NCBI RefSeq assembly: GCF_000260435.1
Contig: NZ_BACQ01000058.1
Location: forward strand, 1-64,000
Direction: 5' to 3'
DNA from: Lacticaseibacillus zeae DSM 20178 = KCTC 3804
GTDB lineage: Bacteria > Bacillota > Bacilli > Lactobacillales > Lactobacillaceae
Length of the DNA: 64,000 bases
Shown here one piece after another: positions 1 to 8,785 of the stretch (position 1 is the stretch's first letter; the number at the start of each line of letters is the position of its first letter). Under the pieces are notes generated by a model, which searched no databases, was not told the DNA's origin, and saw only the letters and a list, made by a program, of their open reading frames with translations. The position numbers and the translations under genes were made by a program.

Positions 1-22
1 ACCGGGCTGGTTCACGCTCTTC
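1..22 (-). repeat. Truncated copy of the ~125-bp palindromic repeat
   Basis: On the minus strand this reads GAGCGTGAACCAGCCCGGT and matches the left end of the repeat family described at 23-147. The window edge cuts it off. It abuts the next copy head-to-tail, as do the two copies near 25.36 kb. Confidence 0.6.
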
Positions 23-147
23 TTTTAAACGCGTTCACTGGCGCAGAAGCTTGCGTGTAAGGACCTTGGTCGCGATGGCCTAAGCCCGGGCCATCACGCC
101 CAAGGCCACTTACACTCCAGCTTCTAACCGCGCCAGTTCACGCTCTG
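23..147 (-). repeat. ~125-bp imperfect palindromic repeat, copy 1
   Basis: Minus-strand landmarks are GAGCGTGA at the left end, GGAGTGTAAGTGGCC and GGTCCTTACACGC in the two arms, GGGCGTGATGGCCCGGG near the centre and AACGCGTT at the right end. The arms pair to form a long hairpin. The same order of landmarks occurs at 13483, 25236, 25358 and 41922. No open reading frame or transposase is associated, so it resembles a REP/MITE-like element. The minus-strand T-tract at 150-155 lies directly before it. Confidence 0.8.
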
Positions 148-523
148 AAAAAAGTTAAGTCCCTGGGGAACAAGGCCTTTTAGGTCTCCCTAACTTAATC
201 CTCTAATAGAATATGCCTTGAAGCTGATATCGTCAACCGTTTCATGAAAATAATTTGTATTTTCAGTGAACAAATTGTGATTAGTTAATTTAATAATGCT
301 GCCTCAAGAATGCCGATTTATGGGCATTCCACGGCTTTTCCTTGCCCAGCTTGCTTTCAGAAAACTTTTTTCAAATTCACCGTGACCCCCTTTTAAAATT
401 TGAAAAATGTGAAATTTTCCCTGCGTATTAAATCAGTTATACAAATTTATTGCATCAGGTTTAGGCATCCCATATGATAAGGATAGTAACAGAAAATTTA
501 TATCACGAAATGAGGAATTACGT
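148..523. other. Leader/intergenic region before the P-type ATPase
   Basis: 376 nt without a convincing gene. It holds a TTAGG-N4-CCTAA palindrome at 180-193 (listed separately) and AT-rich sequence around 225-300 that probably contains the promoter. A Mn2+ riboswitch of the yybP-ykoY type was looked for because such switches precede P-type ATPases in relatives, but its conserved strings were not found. Confidence 0.4.
180..193. promoter_or_regulatory. TTAGG-N4-CCTAA palindrome, candidate MntR/DtxR-type operator
   Basis: The sequence is TTAGGTCTCCCTAA, a perfect 5-bp inverted repeat around four bases. The same half-sites with the same spacing occur at 11372-11385 in front of the manganese-type ABC operon. 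That shared form is the reason for suspecting a manganese-responsive DtxR-family regulator. Its distance from the ATPase start (about 330 nt) is large unless the transcript has a long leader. Confidence 0.45.
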
Positions 524-3241
524 ATGGAAGAAGTTCCTGACGCGCAACCGCCCGCCACGGCGCACAGTATCAAGGATCTGCAGCAGCAGTTGCAGGTCCC
601 ATCCCTTGACCACGGTCTCTCCAAAGCTGAGGCCGCTGAACGTTTAAAAGTTAATGGTCCGAACGCCATTGAATCGCATCCGACGCCAAAATGGCTGATT
701 TTTCTGCGACAGTTTAACAACCTGATCATTTATATTCTGATGATTGCCGCAATTTTGACCACGATTATTGGTGATGTCACCGATACTTCAGTCATTGTTT
801 TAGTGATTATCGTCAACGCGATCATCGGCTACTATCAGGAAAGCAACGCCAGCGACTCGCTTGAGAAAATCAAAAAAATGCTGGCGCCTGAAGCCACTGT
901 CTATCGGGACGGTGAGCGTCTCGACATCCCCAGTGCGGATTTAGTGGTTGGCGATGTTGTGTTCTTAGAAGCCGGCGACAATGTACCTGCCGACTTGCGC
1001 CTCGTTGATATCGACAACCTCACCATTCAAGAAGCCGTCTTGACCGGTGAGGCTAATTCTGTCATTAAGACCACTGCCACGCTGCCGGCTGATACGCCGC
1101 TTGCCGATCAAAGCAATATGGCTTTTGCTTCGACAGCCGTTGCAGGTGGTAGCGGCATCGGAATCGTGGTCGCCACTGGCCACGACACGGAATTCGGTAA
1201 AATTTCCCAAGCCGTCTCCGATGTTCGCAAGGGCCGCTCCCCGATGATGCGTGAAATTGATGGCATCGGGAAAGGCATTTCATATGCGATCATCGCCGCG
1301 GCGGTTCTGCTCTTCATTTTTGGCCTGATCATCGGCAAGTACAGTCTGCCTGTATTGGCACTCGCCATTGTCACGATGGTCGTTGGCTCGATGCCAGAAG
1401 GTTTACCGGCCACCACCTCTGTCATCTTGGCCATGGGCGTTTCCAACATGGCCAAAAAGCAGCACGTCATCGTCAAAACCTTACCAGCCGCCGAGACTTT
1501 GGGTTCCGTTGATGTCATCTGTACCGATAAGACCGGCACGCTGACCAAAAACGAAATGACCATTACCACCATTGTCACGCCAAAGGCCACCTATGAGGTC
1601 AGCGGTTCGGGTTACACGCCAAAAGGAAACTTTACACGTGCCGGCAAGCCGATTCAGCCGACCGCCCATCCGGATTTAATTGCTTTGCTGACGGCCGGTT
1701 TTGAAGCGAACGACACCGAGCTGCATCAAGAAGACGGCCGGTATGTGATCAACGGCGAGCCCACTGATGGCGCTTTTCTCACTGCCTATTACAAAGTCTT
1801 TAAAAAGGATCCGGACAACACCGAACGCGATTTAATGCCGTTTGATTCCAACAATCGCTATATGGCCAAGTTGGCAAAGTGTGCTGACGGGAAAACCCGC
1901 TTATTTGTCAAAGGATCGCCCGATAAGTTGCTGCCTTTGGTCGTAACTGCTCATCCGGATTTCGACACCGACTATTATTTAAAGTTAACCAGTCAATTCA
2001 GTGTTCAAGGCCAGCGTGTCATTGCCGTTGCCGAAAGCATCGTCGCGCCTGACACCACCGAGATCACCCCGGCTCTTTTAGAACAAGGGCTTGATTTTCT
2101 GGGGCTCACCGCGATCATTGATCCGCCGCGTGAATCGGTCATCTCCGCGATCAAACAAATGCGGCGTGCTGGCGTTAAAGTCAAAATGATTACCGGCGAT
2201 CATCCAGAAACGGCGCTGGCAATTGCACAGAAACTGGACATGGCCGATTCTCCGAAAGCCATCACCGGCGCCCAGTTAGCCGCACTATCAGATGACCAAC
2301 GGCAACAGGCCATTCTGGACACCGATGTTTTTGCCCGAACCACGCCAAAGGACAAGCTGACGATTGTGACCGCCTTGCAGGATGCCGGGAACGTCACTGC
2401 CATGGTTGGCGACGGTGTCAATGATGCACCGGCCCTCAAAAAGTCAGATGTCGGCGTCGCCATGGGGCAATCCGGAACCGATGTCGCCAAAGATGCGGCC
2501 GACATGGTTTTGACCGATGATCGCTTTGCCCGCATGGAAACGGCGATTGCTCAAGGCCGCCGGATTTACCAAAATATCAAGAAAAGTATTTTGTTCCTGC
2601 TGCCGACATCATTTGCGGAAGGCTTAGTGATCGTATTCACCATTCTGACGCAACAAGCCATGCCATTGCGTGCCAGTCAACTATTGTGGATTAACATGGT
2701 CAGCGCCATTACCATTCAATTTGCTTTCATCTTCGAACCCGCCGAAGCCGGTACCATGGATCGGCCGCCGCGAAAGAAAAACGCTTCGATGATGCACAAG
2801 CACGATGTTTTCCAGATTGCGTACGTGGCGATGATGATAGCTGGAATCGGCTTGTGGGCCTTTGATTGGTTGACGGCCAACCATTTGACCGACCGCGTAA
2901 CTGCCAGCACAATGATGGTCAACATGATTGTCTTAGGTAAAATCTTTTACCTTTTCAACATCCGCACAAACACCTTGGCACTTTCCAAGAACTTCTTTAG
3001 TAATCCCATGGCGTTTGTCATCATCGCGGTCATGCTGGCTCTGCAGTGCTTCTTGACTTACGTACCGTTTATGCAGGATATTTTTCAGACCGCACCTATG
3101 TCTTGGCGTGAATGGGGGTTGGCAGTTGCGGCCGGGTCTATCATCCTGATCGTCACGGAAATCGATAAAATCATTCGCATCCGGTGGGACAGGCTGCACG
3201 GACACGGTACCTTCCCTTCTGTTTCCAAAACCAATGAATAA
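524..3241 (+). CDS. Cation-transporting P-type ATPase (PMR1/SERCA-like Ca2+/Mn2+ family)
   Basis: A 905-aa P2-type ATPase, full length for the family. The phosphorylation motif DKTGTLT starts at residue 335 and MVGDGVNDAPAL near residue 627. A TM4 ion-binding motif MPEGLP is near residue 290. The N-terminal cation-ATPase domain (residues 10-80) precedes paired helices, and a C-terminal block of about six helices follows. This pattern is that of Ca2+- or Ca2+/Mn2+-exporting pumps rather than CPx heavy-metal pumps, since there is no N-terminal CxxC domain and no CPC motif. The start ATG has GAGGAATTACGT just upstream. The gene is monocistronic, with a terminator at 3335-3381. The TTAGG palindromes upstream and downstream hint at manganese-linked control, but the ion specificity is inferred. 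Confidence 0.9.
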   Translation: MEEVPDAQPPATAHSIKDLQQQLQVPSLDHGLSKAEAAERLKVNGPNAIESHPTPKWLIFLRQFNNLIIYILMIAAILTTIIGDVTDTSVIVLVIIVNAIIGYYQESNASDSLEKIKKMLAPEATVYRDGERLDIPSADLVVGDVVFLEAGDNVPADLRLVDIDNLTIQEAVLTGEANSVIKTTATLPADTPLADQSNMAFASTAVAGGSGIGIVVATGHDTEFGKISQAVSDVRKGRSPMMREIDGIGKGISYAIIAAAVLLFIFGLIIGKYSLPVLALAIVTMVVGSMPEGLPATTSVILAMGVSNMAKKQHVIVKTLPAAETLGSVDVICTDKTGTLTKNEMTITTIVTPKATYEVSGSGYTPKGNFTRAGKPIQPTAHPDLIALLTAGFEANDTELHQEDGRYVINGEPTDGAFLTAYYKVFKKDPDNTERDLMPFDSNNRYMAKLAKCADGKTRLFVKGSPDKLLPLVVTAHPDFDTDYYLKLTSQFSVQGQRVIAVAESIVAPDTTEITPALLEQGLDFLGLTAIIDPPRESVISAIKQMRRAGVKVKMITGDHPETALAIAQKLDMADSPKAITGAQLAALSDDQRQQAILDTDVFARTTPKDKLTIVTALQDAGNVTAMVGDGVNDAPALKKSDVGVAMGQSGTDVAKDAADMVLTDDRFARMETAIAQGRRIYQNIKKSILFLLPTSFAEGLVIVFTILTQQAMPLRASQLLWINMVSAITIQFAFIFEPAEAGTMDRPPRKKNASMMHKHDVFQIAYVAMMIAGIGLWAFDWLTANHLTDRVTASTMMVNMIVLGKIFYLFNIRTNTLALSKNFFSNPMAFVIIAVMLALQCFLTYVPFMQDIFQTAPMSWREWGLAVAAGSIILIVTEIDKIIRIRWDRLHGHGTFPSVSKTNE

Positions 3242-3300
3242 TGTTCGGATGCCCTAAACTTTTTCTTTTCTTTTTGCGATAACAATGGTAATAATATAAG

Positions 3301-3314
3301 TAAGGTTTCCCTAA
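3301..3314. promoter_or_regulatory. Imperfect TTAGG-N4-CCTAA-like site inside a longer inverted repeat
   Basis: TAAGGTTTCCCTAA differs from the sites at 180 and 11372 by one half-site base. It also forms part of a TAAGGTTT/AAACCTTA inverted repeat (3301-3323). It lies 60 nt after the ATPase stop and about 215 nt before the next start, so it could act on the 121-aa gene or be coincidental. Confidence 0.25.
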
Positions 3315-3334
3315 CAAACCTTATGCGTATTCAT

Positions 3335-3381
3335 AAAACCCGCCAAGTTGGTTAATTATCCCCCGACTTGGCGGGTTTTTT
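3335..3381 (+). terminator. Intrinsic terminator after the P-type ATPase
   Basis: The stem AACCCGCCAAGT pairs with ACTTGGCGGGTT around a 17-nt loop and ends in a run of T. Confidence 0.9.
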
Positions 3382-3529
3382 GAGTGCTTTTTTCTTTTCA
3401 GTACCAGTGACGAGGTTGAGCACATCCGCATCGTGTCACCAAAAAATATTTCAGGCAATCCTAAATTCGGTCTTTTAAATAAAAATACAGCTGGTATACT
3501 GTAAGTGAAAAGAAGAGGAGCTGATCGTT

Positions 3530-3895
3530 TTGAAATTGTACCAAGGTCTCACGCAAGTCCAAATTAACGAAGAATTTGCTGGTGAAGCAAGTGGCTATAA
3601 GATTACCACGACCCTTGATAAACCGCTGAACTACGAGCCAACGATTTTGTATCAGTATTTGGATACCGTTTTAAGGCCAGGCAGTCGGCATGACCAAAAT
3701 AATTTGCGTTATGTGACTGACCCAGCGTTCATCGGGGAAAATTTCGATTATCAAAGCGTTCCTTTCACCTCGCATATGACTGATTTCGATGAAAAAATGG
3801 CATTTGCACGCAAACTGGTTGCCGACCTCAACCGTCATTTGTCAGTTAACATTAAACCGGCCGACGCGGAAATCGAGTTGGTTTTTGTTGACTGA
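3530..3895 (+). CDS. Conserved hypothetical cytosolic protein, 121 aa
   Basis: The start is a TTG codon with the strong site AGAGGAG about nine bases upstream; no ATG fits better. The product is acidic, soluble, and has no signal peptide, membrane segment or recognisable catalytic motif. Residues 1-60 look like mixed alpha/beta structure. It stands alone between two terminators (3335-3381 and 3984-4027), so it is probably its own transcription unit. I do not recognise the family. Confidence 0.75.
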   Translation: MKLYQGLTQVQINEEFAGEASGYKITTTLDKPLNYEPTILYQYLDTVLRPGSRHDQNNLRYVTDPAFIGENFDYQSVPFTSHMTDFDEKMAFARKLVADLNRHLSVNIKPADAEIELVFVD

Positions 3896-3983
3896 AGCAA
3901 CCGCGTTACCTCCTTTCCTAGTCGCATCACGGCTTCTCTCCTGATCACTGCGGCTAAGTCATTCAGTCAAGCAGCTTAGTTGC

Positions 3984-4027
3984 AACAAAACGCCGCCTAA
4001 CTTTTTCGGGTTAGGCGGCGTTTTGTT
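3984..4027. terminator. Bidirectional terminator between convergent genes
   Basis: An 18-bp perfect stem (AACAAAACGCCGCCTAAC with its complement) around TTTTTCGG, with A and T runs at both ends. It separates the 121-aa gene from the convergent DHA2 transporter gene. Confidence 0.9.
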
Positions 4028-4131
4028 CATACAAGTATGAAAATGTTTTTAAGTCTAGATCCTATATTACGTAAAGCCGGCTTTCCTGCGCAGGGATGTT
4101 ACCCTCGTGACAGGAAGCCGTCTTTATCGTC

Positions 4132-5502
4132 TTATTGCGCTTTTGCGACCGTTTTCGGCAACGTCAACGCCAGTAACAAGCCGATGAGTCCCACACCGGC
4201 AAAGACAGCAAAGGTGACAACGAACCCGCCAGCATTGCTGTGCAGCGTCGTTTGCATGTTAGCCAGCAGGACCGTTGCAAACATGACGCCGGCCGAACCG
4301 AACAGCTGCCGGGCGGTCGTGGTGACGGCGGTGCCATCTGCCACCAAGTCATTCGGCAAGGCGTTTGCACCAGCGGTCACTGATGGCATCATCACAAATG
4401 CATTACCCGCTTCCGTCGCCATCGCCAACACGATCGCGCCAATTAGTGGTAGGTGATGGGCAAAAATAGCCAGCAAACCAAAGCCGCCGGTAATCAGAAC
4501 CATCCCGATCATCGCAACCAATCGCGGCCCAAAGCGATCAAGTAACCGACCGCTAACCGGGTTAAGCAGACTCAGTAAAACTGCCGCCGGAACCAAAGAC
4601 AGTCCTGAAACCAGTGGCGATAAGCCTAACAGCGTCTGAAAGTACAGCGGCATTAAAATCGTCGTGACAATTAACCCGATATAGGAAATGCCGGTTAAGA
4701 ATACCGCTTTGGTAAACATACCGGTCGCAAACACCCGCATTTGCAGCATCGGTGGCTGGCGATTCAACTGCCGAACCACGAAAATACCGGCCGCTAAAAC
4801 GCCTAGAATCAGTAGGCCAACAACTCCGGCATGCAAGCCTTGCTTTGACCAAGCGCTCAAGGCGTATAGCAAAATTGGAAAACTGGCAGACAAAATAAAC
4901 GAAACCCAGTCCAATCGAGTTGGCGCCATCGGCATCACCGAAGCAATCGTCACCGTCGAAACTGCCAGCACCAACAGCGACACGATCAGGAAGAATAAAA
5001 ACAGTGCCTGCCATGGAAACCAAGTCAGCAGTACCCCGGAAATAATCGGGCCGACTGCCAACGCTGAGCCCATTACCAAGCCGGCGGTGCCCATCACTTT
5101 GCCCCGTTCCGAATGCGGTGTAATCGTCAACAAGACCGTCTGGAAGCTAGGAAAAATAATCCCGACGGCAACTGCTTCAAGCAACCGGCCAATCATCAAA
5201 ACGGTAAAGTTCGGCGCCCAGATACAAAGCCCGGTCCCGATTGCAAAGATCAGTTCGATCGCCTGAAATAACCGTTGAAACGGAACGTTATGCAAAAGCC
5301 ACGGACTGACCGGAATCATCAATGTCATCACCAGCATAAAACCGGTTGTCAGCCACGCGACCGTATCCGCGCCTAAGCCAAATGCTTTCATAAACGCCGG
5401 ATACGCGGTACTCAAAGAAGACTGCGAAATTGACATCGAGAACGTTCCTGTCAGCAATGTTGCCACAAACGCACCGCGATGTCTTATCGTTGAAACACTC
5501 AT
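4132..5502 (-). CDS. MFS transporter, DHA2 (EmrB/QacA-like) drug:H+ antiporter family
   Basis: 456 aa, nearly all membrane. About 12-14 helices are visible, starting at residue 10. The motif-A-like loop GRLLEAVAVG is near residue 104, and the motif-C-like GSALAVGPIISG near residue 148 is characteristic of antiporters. The gene lies 35 nt downstream of the multicopper oxidase gene on the same strand and is probably cotranscribed with it. That linkage suggests export of a toxic ion, phenolic or amine connected with the oxidase, but the substrate cannot be read from sequence. The ribosome site is weak, consistent with translation coupled to the upstream gene. Confidence 0.85.
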   Translation of the reverse strand: MSVSTIRHRGAFVATLLTGTFSMSISQSSLSTAYPAFMKAFGLGADTVAWLTTGFMLVMTLMIPVSPWLLHNVPFQRLFQAIELIFAIGTGLCIWAPNFTVLMIGRLLEAVAVGIIFPSFQTVLLTITPHSERGKVMGTAGLVMGSALAVGPIISGVLLTWFPWQALFLFFLIVSLLVLAVSTVTIASVMPMAPTRLDWVSFILSASFPILLYALSAWSKQGLHAGVVGLLILGVLAAGIFVVRQLNRQPPMLQMRVFATGMFTKAVFLTGISYIGLIVTTILMPLYFQTLLGLSPLVSGLSLVPAAVLLSLLNPVSGRLLDRFGPRLVAMIGMVLITGGFGLLAIFAHHLPLIGAIVLAMATEAGNAFVMMPSVTAGANALPNDLVADGTAVTTTARQLFGSAGVMFATVLLANMQTTLHSNAGGFVVTFAVFAGVGLIGLLLALTLPKTVAKAQ

Positions 5503-5537
5503 AACATCATCGATTTCTATTTAGTATGGTTGGAGCC

Positions 5538-7067
5538 TCACATTTTCATGCCCATTTTTTCATAGGACTGCATACCGCCCATCCATAATTCAGATGGCTT
5601 GACGCCGCGTTCTTTTGCCAACGCCTTCATTAACGTATCCATGTCCATCAACTTGTATCCCTGTTTTGGTTTATTCGGATCAAACGTTTCGATTTGCGCC
5701 ATCATGCCGCCATCTTCATGTTCGAGAATATGGCAGTGATACATATAAACCCCGGGCAAGTCAAACCGAACCAGTAGCCGAACCGTTTCACCCGGGTTAA
5801 CGCCAATTGTATCTTTGTAGCCATGCTCATTCGGATAAGGTGCATGACCGTTACGTGACAGAACCAAAAATTGCGTGCCGTGCACATGGAACGGATGAAC
5901 CATGCCAGGCGCCTCATTACTATTGGTGACATCCCAATACTGGGCCTTGCCAATCGGTTGAGTAGCGTCAATCCGCTGCATTTCAAATTTCTTGCCGTCA
6001 ATGGCGACACTTTCATCCATCCCTTGCATAACCACATGCCGAATTGGCAAAGCAGGATCTACCGCCGGTGCATTCACGGTGAATAGCTTATCCGGCAACT
6101 GGGAGTGATCCGGCTTAAATGCATGAATCCGGAATTTTAATATTGGCACGTCATCCGTGAACAGGGTCACCTCGTCGCCTTCATGATACTGACCAAAATC
6201 AACGATGACCTCGTCTCGCTCGGCACACGTCATCATCAAATGAGTCAATGAAACTGGCTCTGGCAGCAACGAGCCATCCCCGCCAATCTGGGTAAAAGGC
6301 AGATCATCAGAAAAATGCAGACGCCATTCACGACGATTGGCACCGTTCAAAAAGCGTAACCGAACTTTTTGCGTCGTCACGTCAAAATAAGGATTAACCG
6401 TCCCGTTGATCATAACAGTCGGGCCGGCAACCCCATCAGGATCATAATCAGCACGGTAATCCCATTGATTATTCTCATGAAAGCGCCGATCCTGTAAAAT
6501 AACCGGAATATCATCCACGCCATAGTTCCGTGGCAGTGGCAGACTCTCCTCATGGTCATCTTTGACAATGACCATCGCCGCTAGTCCATGCCATACCTGC
6601 TCCGCCGTTTCCGGGCACGGATGGGCGTGCAACCAAAGCGTTGTAGCTGGTTGATCCAGTGTGAAATCAATTTGCTTACTTTCACCTGGATAAACCGGCG
6701 CATGGCAGCCACCATCCACATAAGGACCACTCACATCGGCCCCATGCCAATGAAAGGTCGTCACTTCTGGCAACGCATTTTTCAACGTCACGTGAACGTG
6801 CTGACCACGGCGATAAACAATGGTCTGCCCCAACAAGCTGGCATTGTATCCCCACGTCTTGGTCTTGGGTCCCGGCAACAGTTGCGTCTCGCCCGCTTCT
6901 GCCGTGACTGTGTAATAAACATCAGTTGCCGTTTCTTTGTCAGGCTTCAACAAAGGCGGTACGTTCAAGGGTTTGGCTGGCGCATCGCTTACCTCAAGCG
7001 GCACATAGCCGCCATCGTGCAAGTCAAACGCCGGCTCATCAAAGAAATAGTCGGTATAGGTTTTCAT
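5538..7067 (-). CDS. Multicopper oxidase (three-cupredoxin, SufI/CotA/laccase-like)
   Basis: 509 aa from the ATG that follows AAGGGGGG at the best distance; an ATG one codon upstream is the alternative. All four copper-ligand motifs are present in order: TFHWHG, WLHAHPCP, HPFHVHGTQF and YHCHILEHEDGGMM. The final motif carries HCHxxxHxxxxM, so a type-1 copper site is expected. There is no Sec or Tat signal, so the enzyme should be cytosolic, unlike SufI or CueO. Related lactobacillus enzymes are known laccases that oxidise phenolics and biogenic amines. It is first in an operon with the DHA2 exporter and divergent from a small membrane protein gene. Copper detoxification or phenolic/amine oxidation are both plausible. 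Confidence 0.9.
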   Translation of the reverse strand: MKTYTDYFFDEPAFDLHDGGYVPLEVSDAPAKPLNVPPLLKPDKETATDVYYTVTAEAGETQLLPGPKTKTWGYNASLLGQTIVYRRGQHVHVTLKNALPEVTTFHWHGADVSGPYVDGGCHAPVYPGESKQIDFTLDQPATTLWLHAHPCPETAEQVWHGLAAMVIVKDDHEESLPLPRNYGVDDIPVILQDRRFHENNQWDYRADYDPDGVAGPTVMINGTVNPYFDVTTQKVRLRFLNGANRREWRLHFSDDLPFTQIGGDGSLLPEPVSLTHLMMTCAERDEVIVDFGQYHEGDEVTLFTDDVPILKFRIHAFKPDHSQLPDKLFTVNAPAVDPALPIRHVVMQGMDESVAIDGKKFEMQRIDATQPIGKAQYWDVTNSNEAPGMVHPFHVHGTQFLVLSRNGHAPYPNEHGYKDTIGVNPGETVRLLVRFDLPGVYMYHCHILEHEDGGMMAQIETFDPNKPKQGYKLMDMDTLMKALAKERGVKPSELWMGGMQSYEKMGMKM

Positions 7068-7200
7068 CATCGGTCCCCCCTTAATTTGAATTTTAGCACT
7101 TTTTAGGGTTGCCATAAATACAATTTAGAATTAATCTAAACTAGGCGCGTATCCATCAGCGCCGTTTGGGGAACTTTTTTTGAAAAAGGAGGAAATGAAC

Positions 7201-7401
7201 ATGCAAACAATGTCAAAGTCAATGGGCTGGTTCATGCTGGCCCTCAATGTCGTGCTGCTGGTGCTAATTGCTACCATGCACAACATGGCTGCGATGTGGT
7301 TAATGGGTATTATCATGTCGCTTGATGCCATCTCGGGGTTAATCTCAGCCTATCACGCTGACCGCGAAACGCATCATCAAGGCCACGCTCCGCAACATTA
7401 A
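7201..7401 (+). CDS. Small membrane protein, 66 aa
   Basis: The ATG at 7201 is chosen because AGGAGG at 7187-7192 is eight bases upstream; in-frame TTG (7180) and ATG (7195) lie too close to or before that site. Two hydrophobic helices (residues 8-24 and 29-49) are followed by a charged, His-rich tail (YHADRETHHQGHAPQH) that could bind metal. It is divergent from the multicopper oxidase gene, with only about 130 nt between starts. A link to copper handling is possible but unproven. Family not recognised. Confidence 0.7.
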   Translation: MQTMSKSMGWFMLALNVVLLVLIATMHNMAAMWLMGIIMSLDAISGLISAYHADRETHHQGHAPQH

Positions 7402-7460
7402 TGTGCCCAACCAGCTGGCCGATTTCGGCCATCGATGAACCCCTCGATCAGTTATATATG

Positions 7461-7489
7461 TTGACACATACATATGTTAAATGTATCAT
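7461..7489 (+). promoter_or_regulatory. Promoter with embedded inverted repeats for the CDF/CzrA genes
   Basis: TTGACA (7461) and TATCAT (7484) are separated by exactly 17 bp. The spacer and flanks hold ATACAT...ATGTAT and TATGT...ACATA inverted repeats. ArsR/SmtB sensors bind AT-rich imperfect palindromes over promoters, so this is the likely operator for the downstream CzrA-type protein. Confidence 0.65.
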
Positions 7490-7523
7490 GTGTTAGCAAT
7501 CAAGATGAACAAGGGGGATGAGC

Positions 7524-8153
7524 ATGCAGCCACTTTCCATTACTGAAAAGCATGATATGACCGCAGCCATTCGGGTTGAATACTTCTCGACGGCTTGGAT
7601 GGCTTTTGAATTCATCATCGGGTTATGGTCAGGTCTTCAAGCCGGTTCGATTCTATTAATCGCGTTTGGGCTAGATAGTTTTCTTGAAATCATTTCGGGA
7701 GCAACCTTAATCTGGCGACTTAAAAAAGAAAACAGCGGTGCACCCGCGGCAGTTGTAGCCGCGGCTGAACGGCGCTCGAGTCTTGTGGTCGGCAGCGTTT
7801 TGCTACTGCTGAGTCTTTATGTAGTCGGTGTTTCCGGCTTCAACCTTGTGACCCATGCTGCCGCTGAAAGCAGCTTTAGCGGGATTGGAATTGCCATTGC
7901 CTCTGTGTTGCTAATGCCGATTCTGACGTTGAAAAAACGCCATCTTGGCCAAAAGCTGGCTTCTGCAGCATTAGTCGAAGACGGCATGTGCAACATCACC
8001 TGTGCGTATATGGCCGCTACGGTTTTGCTTGGCAGTTTGTTAACTTGGCTGCTTAATTGGTGGTGGGCTGATTCAGTGGCTGCCTTGATTCTGGTTTACT
8101 TTGTTGCGACTGAAGGTTGGGAAAGCCTACAAACGGGATTAGACCGTGATTGA
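7524..8153 (+). CDS. CDF-like cation transporter, short membrane-only form
   Basis: 209 aa with six predicted helices and no C-terminal cytosolic domain. Family landmarks are FGLDSFLE in TM2, VEDGMCNITCAYM in TM5 and WWWADSVAALI in TM6. This is the compact class of cation-diffusion-facilitator relatives that often sits beside an ArsR gene. The ATG at 7524 is preferred because GGGGG at 7513-7517 directly abuts the earlier ATG. A zinc/cobalt-type sensor follows, so efflux of such a metal is the likely role. A terminator at 8186-8240 lies between this gene and the sensor gene. Confidence 0.8.
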   Translation: MQPLSITEKHDMTAAIRVEYFSTAWMAFEFIIGLWSGLQAGSILLIAFGLDSFLEIISGATLIWRLKKENSGAPAAVVAAAERRSSLVVGSVLLLLSLYVVGVSGFNLVTHAAAESSFSGIGIAIASVLLMPILTLKKRHLGQKLASAALVEDGMCNITCAYMAATVLLGSLLTWLLNWWWADSVAALILVYFVATEGWESLQTGLDRD

Positions 8154-8185
8154 ATTCATGGTTCATTACCACCTCGAATCAAAAT

Positions 8186-8240
8186 GACCTTAAAGTAACA
8201 TGCCTTGAATGTTAAGACATCTTGCTTTAAGGTCGTTTTA
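8186..8240 (+). terminator. Terminator between CDF-like gene and CzrA-like gene
   Basis: GACCTTAAAG (8186) and CTTTAAGGTC (8225) form a perfect 10-bp stem with a long loop followed by GTTTTAT. It may attenuate read-through into the regulator gene. Confidence 0.6.
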
Positions 8241-8282
8241 TATTCAAAAAACAATCCGCGAAACCCATTTCAGAAAAGAGCG

Positions 8283-8624
8283 ATGACATTTATGACTGCC
8301 AACTCGTTAAAATTAGTCGAATCAGCTAAGCTTGCCGAAGCCGAACATATTTTTAAGCTGCTGAGCAACCCGATCCGACTACAGATGTTGAAGTTACTCG
8401 AACAGCAGGAACTCAACGTCAGCAAGCTTGGCGACTTATTGGGGCTCGAACAATCGATCGTCTCCCATCAGCTGGCACTCCTGCGTAAGCATCAGCTGGT
8501 CAGCGCCAAACGAGTGGGCAAGGCGAATTACTACCGCTTGGACGATCCTCACATTATCACGGTGATCGACGCCATGCTCGCCCACGCCGACCACGTCGCC
8601 CGTGGTAAACGACATGGTGAGTAA
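8283..8624 (+). CDS. ArsR/SmtB-family metal sensor of the CzrA (alpha-5 site) type
   Basis: 113 aa. The winged-helix core includes [21 protein letters not shown] and [11 protein letters not shown]. The alpha-3 cysteine motif (ELCVCDL) of CadC/ArsR is absent. The last helix reads [18 protein letters not shown], which matches the zinc/cobalt-sensing pattern D-x-H-x10-H-x2-H of CzrA exactly. I therefore expect repression of the adjacent cation transporter until Zn(II) or Co(II) binds. The ATG at 8283 is chosen because AGAAAAGAG precedes it; a second ATG three codons on is also possible. Confidence 0.85.
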   Translation: MTFMTANSLKLVESAKLAEAEHIFKLLSNPIRLQMLKLLEQQELNVSKLGDLLGLEQSIVSHQLALLRKHQLVSAKRVGKANYYRLDDPHIITVIDAMLAHADHVARGKRHGE

Positions 8625-8656
8625 CAACACGCGTAGCAAGGCCCCCTTATGCCAAC

Positions 8657-8711
8657 TAAACAGCGCCACCCGCAGATTCCTTTACGAAAATCCGCGAGCA
8701 GCGCTGTTTTT
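8657..8711. terminator. Bidirectional terminator
   Basis: AAACAGCGC pairs with GCGCTGTTT, and an inner stem CGCAGATT/AATCCGCG extends it; T runs lie on both strands. It serves the CzrA-like gene and the convergent manganese-type ABC operon. Confidence 0.8.
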
Positions 8712-8785
8712 GATGTGAATCCGGCCAATTACTAGCCGACTTCACACATGAGCATGTCTCTGTACTTTATCAAAGGCTTCGAGCA

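Noticed and set aside
148-523. Mn2+ (yybP-ykoY) riboswitch in front of the P-type ATPase
   Set aside because: The conserved strings of that motif are absent on the plus strand.
4064-4125. Inverted repeat GGCTTTCCTG/CAGGAAGCC after the DHA2 gene as a terminator
   Set aside because: It can fold but has no T-tract on the minus strand; the clear bidirectional terminator at 3984-4027 is sufficient.
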